A stretch of DNA of 40,511 nucleotides, taken from contig JACQDB010000045.1 of the NCBI GenBank assembly GCA_016201275.1, positions 2,501 through 43,011 on the forward strand, written 5' to 3'. Numbering within the stretch: the stretch's first letter is position 1; each line of letters begins with the position of its first letter. The DNA comes from Acidobacteriota bacterium. Lineage in GTDB: Bacteria > Acidobacteriota > Blastocatellia > UBA7656. Made by a program: the position numbers and the translations under genes. Below are positions 33,893 through 40,511 of the stretch, one piece after another. The notes beneath the pieces are model-generated. The model was not told the DNA's origin. It saw only the letters and a program-made list of their open reading frames with translations, and made no database searches.

Positions 33893-36800
33893 TCATGGCC
33901 TCCTTGCGTTCACCGGTTGGTCCCATCAGGGCTGGCAAGGTGAAGTAAAACGTCGCTCCTTTGCCGAGGTCTGATTCGACCCAGATGCGTCCGTGATGGC
34001 GTTCGACGATACGCGCTGCAATCGCCAGCCCCATGCCGGTGCCGGGATATTCTTCGCGGCTGTGCAGGCGTTGAAAGATGACAAAGATGCGCTCTTGAAA
34101 TTGCTTTTTGAGACCGATACCGTTGTCCTGTACCGAAAAAATCCATGCGCTGCCCTTCAGTTTCGCCGAGACATGAATACGCGGCGGCTCTTGGCTGTGG
34201 AATTTAAGGGCGTTGGACAAGAGGTTCTGGAATAACTCGGCGAGTTGAACCTCATCGCCCATCAAGACCGGCAACGGATCAGCGGTGATGACGGCCTCGG
34301 TTTCAGCGATAGCGATTTGCAGGCTGCGTTTGGTATGGGCAAAGAGCGCGTCACAATCGAGCAGTTCAAACGGTTTGCCCTGGGTGCCGATGCGCGCAAA
34401 ATTCAACAGGTCGTTAATCAACTGCTGCATACGTTGCGCGCCATCCACGGCAAAATGAATGTATTGGTCGGCCTTGTCATCGAGCTTGCCTTCATAGCGT
34501 TTGGCGAGCAGTTGCGTGTAGCTGGCCACCATGCGAAGCGGCTCCTGCAAATCATGCGAAGCAACATAAGCGAAACGCTCCAGATCGGCATTCGAGCGCT
34601 CCAACTCGCGAGTCCGTTCGGCAAGCTGTTGCTCGGCGATTTTGCGCTCGACGATTTCACCAATCAAGCGCGCCGAACTTTGCAGCCGCCGTTTGGCCAT
34701 CTCGATGATCGCCGGAGGCCGCGATTCGTAAGCCAACGAACGGCGGCGCAATTCCTCTTCGCTGACTTCGTACTGCGCCGCCAATTGAGCTAGTCTGGCA
34801 GGGTCGTGCGGCGGGTCGCCGTAGCCGAAATTGATCGAGCCGATGATTTCGCCGCCTGCCCGTATCGGCACGGCGTACAGACGTATGCCGCCTTGGCAGG
34901 CAATATCGGTGGGTTGGTTGGTCTGTATGGAGACCAGAGAGGTTTCACTCCAACACGATTCATGGCATTTCCAATTGCCACTGTTGAGCGCCGTGGTATT
35001 GTCCACCTCTCCGCACAGATTGCGCGACGATTGATCCATGAACTGGCACCAGCCGGACGAGAAGATGCCGTGTGCGTAGTCGCCGTTTTTCTCATAGACC
35101 GCCGCCGAGGTTTGCAGCAAATCCAGATAGTCGTTGACGATATTGCTCAGACTCTCTTTGCCGACCGAGCGCAGAATCAGTTGCTCAGTATTTAAAGCCG
35201 TCACATCACCATAAGCAGGCAGGAAAGGCGTCTCCTCGTTCGCCTGTAGCGTTTGATTTTGCGGTTTCAGTTTCAGCATCCATTGAATGCGCCGCAACTC
35301 TTCTTCGGCCTGGCGGCGCTCGGTGATTTCAATATTGATGCCGAGCATACGCAGAGGCTGTCCGTCGGTATCCAAGTAAACCCGCGCTCGCACATCCAGC
35401 CAGTGGATTGTGCCATCCGGCCAGACCACTCGCCACTCGGAAGCCAGATGGCCATCGCCCAGCGCCTGTCGCAGGTCTTCCTGCATCTTGATACGATCTT
35501 CGGGGTAAAGGTAGGCCGCCCAGGCTTCCAGCGTGCCGACGAAGGCTCTGGGTTCCAGTCCATAGAGGGCTTCGAGTTCCTTGGACCAGATATTCACATT
35601 GGTCTGAATGTTCCATTCAAAACTGCCTATGCGCGCTGCCTGCTGGGTCAACTCCAGCCGCTCCTGATTGCGGCGCACGGCTTCTTCGGCAATTTTGAGT
35701 TGGTCAATATCGGTGCAGGTGCCAAACCATTTCACGATGTCGCCCGTGGCGTCGCGCAGCGGCACTCCACGGATGAGAAACCAGTGATAGCTGCCATCAT
35801 ACTGACGCAGCCGACATTCAAGGTCATAAGGCTCGGAATTCTTGGTCGCACGCTCCCAGGCTTCCCACGCTCGTTGTTTATCCTCGGCGTGAAAGGGCGC
35901 GTTCCAGCCGGTGCCATAACTCTCTTCCAGCGACATTCCGGTATAATCCCCCCAGCGTTGATTGAAGTAAATATTCATGCCATCCGGGTTGCATACCCAG
36001 ACCACCTGCGGCACCGCTTCGGCCAGCGTCCGAAAGGCTTCGGCGCTCTCTATCAAAGCGCTTTGCATGGCCTTGCTTGCCTCCTCCGCCGCTTGGCGCT
36101 GCGCGTCGGCTTGATTCAGGGAAGCGGCAGTCCACCAGATCATGGTAGAAAACATGGCGATGGTGGCTGCCCCCATCAACGCAATGCCCAGAGGCGTGTC
36201 ATAAAGGCTGGCCTGTTGCCCCGCCCAGCGCAGCCAGGATAAAAGAATGGGCAAAGCAAAGGCGGCGGGCATCAACCGTCGCGCCATCATTCCGCCCATG
36301 CCGGAACTGTTAATGGTTGTCATGAAGCCTCTGTCGGGATGAGCAGCGAGCATCCCTGCGGCCAGCAGGTAAAAAAAGAGGATCGCGTGAATGGCCATGC
36401 CCCGATGATAGCTCAAGGGCAGTAGCGTGATATCGAGAAAGCCTATGGAGGTAGTCAACAAAATAACGACGACAAGAAGTTGGTAAGGCCAGTAGCGCTG
36501 GGCGATTTGCAAATCGAAAAGCAGCAGACTCAACCCCGCCAGAACAAAATTGACTGCCGTGATTAAGGCCATCCTGCCGGGGTACAGAACCTCCAGATGC
36601 TCTGGAAACAACCATTGATCGAAGCCGGGATTCCAGTTGAATAAATATTCAATAAGCGTAAGCCCACTAATGATGACTATGCTGAGAGCGAGAAGAGTAG
36701 CCAGGCTGCGCTGCACCACAGCCGCTTTCCCCGCCGCCTTGAGTGCCGATGGTGGCAAGCGCAGCCACAAGGACAGCCCCGCGAGGATGAAACATCCCGC

Positions 36801-37055
36801 CGTATTGGGCTTCATAGAGGTGGCGGCGGACAACATACTCTTGAGGCTTTGAATATCGAATTTCCAACCGATCAACACCAGCGAACCGGCGATAACCAGA
36901 AATACGCTAACGAGGCGCGCCAAGCCTCTGGGTCGGGCGTTCAAGGTCAGTCTAGCCGCGTGTGTTTCCCTCATCGTTTTGTCCTCGCCCTGACGGCGCG
37001 AGTCGTCTGCAATCGGAGTGCTGTCAATGGCCTGCGCTTGATCTTCACCCGTCAT
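33876..37055 (-). CDS. Membrane histidine kinase with PAS and PocR-like sensor domains
   Basis: A 1059-residue sensor kinase. About eight membrane helices (about 45-315) are followed by two PAS domains (about 345-465 and 480-600). A PocR-like ligand-binding domain lies at about 640-800, with a Cys-rich WCQFMD...CHESCW pattern. HisKA has His834 in YVASHDLQEPLRM, and the HATPase has DNGIGL and GTGMGLAIAARI. The HDLQEP motif is typical of cyanobacterial phytochrome/Rcp1-type kinases. PocR domains usually sense small organic molecules. The ATG at 37053-37055 has GAGGAG about 8 nt upstream. First gene of the operon. Confidence 0.92.
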   Translation of the reverse strand: MTGEDQAQAIDSTPIADDSRRQGEDKTMRETHAARLTLNARPRGLARLVSVFLVIAGSLVLIGWKFDIQSLKSMLSAATSMKPNTAGCFILAGLSLWLRLPPSALKAAGKAAVVQRSLATLLALSIVIISGLTLIEYLFNWNPGFDQWLFPEHLEVLYPGRMALITAVNFVLAGLSLLLFDLQIAQRYWPYQLLVVVILLTTSIGFLDITLLPLSYHRGMAIHAILFFYLLAAGMLAAHPDRGFMTTINSSGMGGMMARRLMPAAFALPILLSWLRWAGQQASLYDTPLGIALMGAATIAMFSTMIWWTAASLNQADAQRQAAEEASKAMQSALIESAEAFRTLAEAVPQVVWVCNPDGMNIYFNQRWGDYTGMSLEESYGTGWNAPFHAEDKQRAWEAWERATKNSEPYDLECRLRQYDGSYHWFLIRGVPLRDATGDIVKWFGTCTDIDQLKIAEEAVRRNQERLELTQQAARIGSFEWNIQTNVNIWSKELEALYGLEPRAFVGTLEAWAAYLYPEDRIKMQEDLRQALGDGHLASEWRVVWPDGTIHWLDVRARVYLDTDGQPLRMLGINIEITERRQAEEELRRIQWMLKLKPQNQTLQANEETPFLPAYGDVTALNTEQLILRSVGKESLSNIVNDYLDLLQTSAAVYEKNGDYAHGIFSSGWCQFMDQSSRNLCGEVDNTTALNSGNWKCHESCWSETSLVSIQTNQPTDIACQGGIRLYAVPIRAGGEIIGSINFGYGDPPHDPARLAQLAAQYEVSEEELRRRSLAYESRPPAIIEMAKRRLQSSARLIGEIVERKIAEQQLAERTRELERSNADLERFAYVASHDLQEPLRMVASYTQLLAKRYEGKLDDKADQYIHFAVDGAQRMQQLINDLLNFARIGTQGKPFELLDCDALFAHTKRSLQIAIAETEAVITADPLPVLMGDEVQLAELFQNLLSNALKFHSQEPPRIHVSAKLKGSAWIFSVQDNGIGLKKQFQERIFVIFQRLHSREEYPGTGMGLAIAARIVERHHGRIWVESDLGKGATFYFTLPALMGPTGERKEAMNDYSK

Positions 37056-37627
37056 AGCCGGTTCTCCTCATCCGGCGCTGCCGCATAACAAGGCCGGACA
37101 TACTTCGCTGTGAATATATAGAGGCTACATTACACAATAAGGTAATTAGGTCGGATCAGTGCGGATTGAGCCCATCCTACACGGTTACTTCATAACAAGC
37201 AATTGAATTAATCAGTAGCTGGTGCGAGCCTTGAAAAGCTTTTTTCAAAACGATATTCGAGAATTGGAGAGGACTGGAAATCAAGATTCATGATATGAAA
37301 ATTCTCCCACTTCACCCTGCAAAAAGGTGAGGATTCCCCAATGCGCCTGTTAAGCAAGTGAAGAGAACCCTCTGAATATCGCGCTGACCAAGGTCGCGCT
37401 GAGATTCCCAAGCTTACCAACGAAAGGCTTTCACTATTTTTGCGCTACGGACACAGATAACCGCAGACCGCACCAGATTGAATCATCAGGTCATAGGCGA
37501 TAAGGGATGAGCAAACATTTTATGCAAGCAGCATTCCTGTAGAGTGTGCATATGGAAGGGATTGCCTGAGCCGCATCGCAGCTTGAAATTTTATATAGCG
37601 AAGCGGCTACGCACCATTGGTTTGGTT
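37056..37627. other. Intergenic region upstream of the kinase operon
   Basis: 572 bp between the kinase start and the end of the molybdoenzyme gene, both on the minus strand. A TATATA-type box lies at about 37115-37122 and may serve the kinase operon. A 70-codon minus frame at 37208-37420 has no Shine-Dalgarno or recognisable similarity and is not called. No clear terminator is seen for the molybdoenzyme. Confidence 0.4.
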
Positions 37628-39868
37628 TTACGGAAGTCGTTGGATTTCCACCAGCGTGTTGTAATCGGGGATGCCGCATTCGGGGTCACAGTCGCCGCGC
37701 TCTAGTAGCACGTTGCCTTCCGGCCAATGTACCTGCACGTTGCCTGCGGTGATGGGCGCGATGAAACAGCGGCCTCGCCATTCACCCACCGCGCTACGCA
37801 AGATGATCGCGTCGCCGTTTTCCAGTTGCAATCTGCGCGCATCCTCGGCGCTGATCAAAACGTCTTCACGATGTGCGCCGTTCAAAGGGTCAACCTGCTT
37901 TTGTACCATGCTGTTGAATTGTTTGCCGCGCCGCGTGGATAAGCGCAGTTTGCTGTTCGAGGTTTTCGCTTCGAGTTCAAGCGGATAGAAGTTTGCCAAG
38001 CCGCCAGCAGTTTTGAAGCGCGTCACCGGGCTGCCATCTTCGTCAATCTCTTCGCACAAACGTGCGCCGCCCCATTGCACCATATCGCCAGCCTTTCGCA
38101 AATGCTGTATGCCGTCATAGAAAGGAACCGCTACGGCGATTTCATTGCGAATCATTTGCGCGTCATCGAAATGAATTTGGTCTGCAAATTCCGGCTGCGT
38201 TTTTTCGGCAATCCGCATCAGGATTTCCCATTCCGCTTTGGCTTCGCCGATGCGACGGCCTGGGATTTCCGGGCTGAACAAGATACGCCGTTCAGTCGAG
38301 GTCTCGGTGCAGCCGCCGGTTTGCTCGTAGCGCGTTTGGGCAGGCAACAACACCACGGTGTCCAGCGCTTCGACCATCATCTGTGGCGATAACACGATGT
38401 CTTGATGAATCCGCACCGGGACGCGCTCGACCGCCTCGCGCACATAGTTCGGCTCCGGCAAGGTCTCCAGAAAATTTCCACCGATTTGATAAAAGACCTC
38501 CAAAGCATTTTCGTGCGCGGCATCAATCATCTCTACGGCATTCATACCGCGCCACGCCGGAACCGCGAACCCGTACAGTTCGGTGAATTTTTCCGCGCCG
38601 ATGGCATCAACGGCAACGCCGCCGGGAAAGAGGTTCGGCACGGCTCCGACTTCGGCGCTACCTTGCACGCCGGAGTGTCCGCGAATCGGCACCAGGCCGC
38701 AGTGTTTGCGCCCCACAAAGCCGCGAGTCAAGGCCAGATTGGCAATCGCCCGCACATTGGCGACGCCGTTGCGATGTTGCGTGATGCCCATTGACCAGAC
38801 GAAAATTGCTGACTTCGCTTCGCCAAGCAAGCGTGCAAAGCGCAACATCTCTGCGTCTGTGGTGCCGGATAACGATTCCAGCAAAGACGTGGAATAGGCT
38901 CCCACAGCCTGTTTCAAGGCGTCGAAGTTTCTCGTGTGCGCTTTGATGAAGGCATCATCAGTCCACTTATTTTCCATCAGATGTTTGATGACTCCGGCGA
39001 TGAAGGCTTGATCGCCGCCGCTGTTGACTTGAAAAAATTCATCGGCGATGCGCGTGCCGAACAAGGCGCTCTCCAACACCGAAGGAATCCAGTAGCGCTC
39101 CAAGCCCGGCTCGCGGTACGGGTTGATGACGATGACGCGAGTGCCGCGTTTCTTGGCTTCGTAAATATATTTGGTGGTCACCGGTTGATTGTTCGGTGTG
39201 TTGCTGCCGAAGAAAATCAACAGGTCGGTGCCCAGCCAGTCTTGGTAAGAGACCGTCGAAGCGCCTACGCCTATGGTTTGTTTCAAGCCCACGGTGGAGG
39301 GCGAATGACAGATGCGCGAAGCGTTATCAATGTGATTAGTGCCGAGAAAGCGCGCTACTTTCTGCGCGACATAATAGGTTTCATTGGTCAGTCCACGCGA
39401 GGTTAAATAGAAAGCCAGACGCTGCGGGTCGGTGTGGGCGAGGCGTTGCGCGATGTAGTTTGTCGCTTCATCCCAGGTGATGCGCGTGAAACCGCGTTCG
39501 CCTCGGCGGCGCATCATAGGGTAAGGCAGGCGACCCAGATCGCGCAATTCCGCCGCCGATAGTTTTGCCAGTGCGTCGGCATTTTCCAGTCGCTTTACAT
39601 CAAGCGCGGGCATGGTGTTGAGGCGCATCAACTCCAAGCGCACCATGCACAGATGCACGCCATCGAGGGTGAAGTCGTGCAGGCCAGTGGTGCCGAGGGC
39701 GCAACCATCGCACACGCCTTGCGTCAATATGCGCCAGGCAAACGGCAATTCGTCGCGGTTGCGCCAGACGACTTTTGCCATTTCGAGATAGTGATTCGGC
39801 TTGGTGTGGCCTATGCCATTGGGCGCAAGGCCAGCCCAACTCTCTCTGCCCAATTTTCTTTTCGACAT
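37628..39868 (-). CDS. FdhF/YdeP-family molybdopterin oxidoreductase
   Basis: A 746-residue oxidoreductase of the formate-dehydrogenase-like group that uses bis-MGD molybdenum. The N-terminus has C53, C56 (VCDGCALG) and C74 as possible iron-sulfur ligands, fewer than the classic four. The Mo ligand is likely C187 followed by H188 ([11 protein letters not shown]), corresponding to the Sec/Cys-His pair of formate dehydrogenases. Later motifs [10 protein letters not shown] and [13 protein letters not shown] suit the family. No FdhD or electron-transfer partner is adjacent. The start at 39866-39868 (MSKRKLG) is favoured over TTG at 39902-39904. The YdeP subfamily is linked in other bacteria to acid tolerance, but the substrate is unknown. 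Confidence 0.87.
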   Translation of the reverse strand: MSKRKLGRESWAGLAPNGIGHTKPNHYLEMAKVVWRNRDELPFAWRILTQGVCDGCALGTTGLHDFTLDGVHLCMVRLELMRLNTMPALDVKRLENADALAKLSAAELRDLGRLPYPMMRRRGERGFTRITWDEATNYIAQRLAHTDPQRLAFYLTSRGLTNETYYVAQKVARFLGTNHIDNASRICHSPSTVGLKQTIGVGASTVSYQDWLGTDLLIFFGSNTPNNQPVTTKYIYEAKKRGTRVIVINPYREPGLERYWIPSVLESALFGTRIADEFFQVNSGGDQAFIAGVIKHLMENKWTDDAFIKAHTRNFDALKQAVGAYSTSLLESLSGTTDAEMLRFARLLGEAKSAIFVWSMGITQHRNGVANVRAIANLALTRGFVGRKHCGLVPIRGHSGVQGSAEVGAVPNLFPGGVAVDAIGAEKFTELYGFAVPAWRGMNAVEMIDAAHENALEVFYQIGGNFLETLPEPNYVREAVERVPVRIHQDIVLSPQMMVEALDTVVLLPAQTRYEQTGGCTETSTERRILFSPEIPGRRIGEAKAEWEILMRIAEKTQPEFADQIHFDDAQMIRNEIAVAVPFYDGIQHLRKAGDMVQWGGARLCEEIDEDGSPVTRFKTAGGLANFYPLELEAKTSNSKLRLSTRRGKQFNSMVQKQVDPLNGAHREDVLISAEDARRLQLENGDAIILRSAVGEWRGRCFIAPITAGNVQVHWPEGNVLLERGDCDPECGIPDYNTLVEIQRLP

Positions 39869-40216
39869 AGTGACATCGTATTGGCGAAAGGCTGGGCGCG
39901 TCAATCGAGGCCGTTGTCAGTACCGCAGACTGTACTGACTGATTTATAGCGAATTTTATTTGTCCCCGACCCTCACACTGAGTTGAGAAGCGGTGTGTGA
40001 CCGCCGCCCAACCGCCACATACTGCTTCTCAATCAATCGCGCACCTCTGCAAGCCGCTATATGCGCGACACACCAAGATTCGGTATGAGCGCCGCGACGC
40101 GATGAACATTCAGACGGTTCGCCAATTTTCATTTCCCGAAGCTTGGTGTGCGCCTCTATAGTGTCTGCTGCACCAAGTGAAGCCGCTATTTCTATTTATG
40201 TTCGGGATAATCCGCC
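39869..40216. other. Intergenic region with small palindromes
   Basis: 348 bp with no gene. An 8-bp perfect palindrome with loop, GTCAGTAC at 39916-39923 and GTACTGAC at 39932-39939. Further inverted pairs: TTGAGAAGC near 39983 with GCTTCTCAA near 40024, and ACACCAAG near 40061 with CTTGGTGT near 40141. It may hold a promoter for the rpn-like gene, but none is clear. Confidence 0.5.
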
Positions 40217-40511
40217 ATGACCGAAATTCACAACCCGCACGACCGCTTTTTCAAAGAAGTCTTTTCGCACCCCGAAGCGGCGGCGGAATTCTTCGCGGCT
40301 TTTCTGCCTTCGCACATCGTCGCCCTGCTCGACCTCGCGAAACTCGAACCGATTAAAGACTCGTTCATTGATCCATCGTTACAGGAGCATCTCTCGGATT
40401 TGATTTATCGCGTGCCGCTCAAACGCGGCAACCAGGCGTACATCTACGCGCTGATTGAACACAAGAGCGCCCCCGACAAATGGGTGGCGGTGCAAATCCT
40501 GCGCTATGAAA
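40217..40511 (+). CDS. Rpn-family recombination-promoting nuclease, 3'-truncated
   Basis: The first 98 codons of a protein of the Rpn/transposase_31 (PD-(D/E)XK) family; the window ends within it. The N-terminus NPHDRFFKEVFSHPEAAAEFF is diagnostic of the family. A likely active site is seen in SDLIYRV (Asp) and ALIEHKS (Glu-His-Lys). The family members studied (RpnA-E) are DNA endonucleases that promote RecA-independent recombination. The ATG at 40217 lacks a strong Shine-Dalgarno. The neighbouring intergenic region is palindrome-rich. Confidence 0.9.
   Translation, partial: MTEIHNPHDRFFKEVFSHPEAAAEFFAAFLPSHIVALLDLAKLEPIKDSFIDPSLQEHLSDLIYRVPLKRGNQAYIYALIEHKSAPDKWVAVQILRYE

Noticed and set aside
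35253-36242. 329-codon plus-strand frame opposite the sensor kinase
   Set aside because: It mirrors PAS and membrane coding sequence, has no Shine-Dalgarno, and codon pattern belongs to the minus strand.
37208-37420. 70-codon minus-strand frame in the intergenic region
   Set aside because: No Shine-Dalgarno, no similarity recognised, and composition unlike neighbouring genes.

Overview
The window looks like a stretch of chromosome from a free-living Gram-negative-type bacterium of about 50-55% GC (estimated by eye). The gene mix is a minor-pilin set, a MoxR/DUF58 cluster with an ABC transporter, a cytochrome c-copper monooxygenase fusion, a SpoIIIAA/Ycf45-like R3H ATPase, and intergenic palindromic elements. 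This suggests Acidobacteriota, possibly the Blastocatellia side. That placement is inference; the partial 23S rRNA would settle it.

Layout. 1-3353 is the 3' half of an rRNA operon: a 5'-truncated 23S gene split by two related group I introns, each encoding a single-motif LAGLIDADG endonuclease, then 5S, a terminator and tRNA-Leu(UAA). 3787-6562 holds a GT87-type glycosyltransferase and a convergent O-antigen-ligase-like protein with a PDZ-like insert; their 3' ends overlap by 203 bp. 7322-10147 has a promoter, an outer-membrane barrel-like protein, a 59-residue protein and the opposing R3H ATPase. 10479-15296 is a minor pilin operon of GspH/FimT, PilV-like, PilW-like and PilX-like proteins. 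15392-17828 carries a PP2C phosphatase and a PLP-dependent Cys/Met enzyme on the minus strand. 18112-28286 is a long plus-strand cluster: large secreted/membrane protein, ABC ATPase, GNAT acetyltransferase, ABC permease, long membrane protein with a low-complexity linker, DinB-like protein, MoxR ATPase, small secreted protein and DUF58. 28577-31194 has an alpha/beta hydrolase and the cytochrome c-copper monooxygenase. 31501-37055 is a minus-strand phosphorelay operon of sensor kinase, response regulator and hybrid kinase. 37628-39868 is an FdhF/YdeP-type molybdoenzyme, and an Rpn-family nuclease begins at 40217 and runs off the window.

How parts work together. The four pilin genes are closely spaced or overlapping and probably form one initiation/tip complex. 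The 18112-28286 genes are tightly packed (TGATG and TAATG junctions) and combine a MoxR-DUF58 chaperone pair with an ABC export-type module. The three signalling genes share one transcript ending in a terminator that contains the last stop codon.

The strongest unexpected signals are two. First, five intergenic elements have terminal inverted repeats of consensus GTAACGACCCAGCC. Three have perfect 8-bp target duplications, one has an imperfect one, and one is degenerate, so they look like IS66-type non-autonomous transposable elements. Second, two sibling group I introns sit in one 23S gene with retargeted guide sequences; the second is at a peptidyl-transferase-loop site (E. coli 2604 by my count) that I do not recall as a known insertion site.
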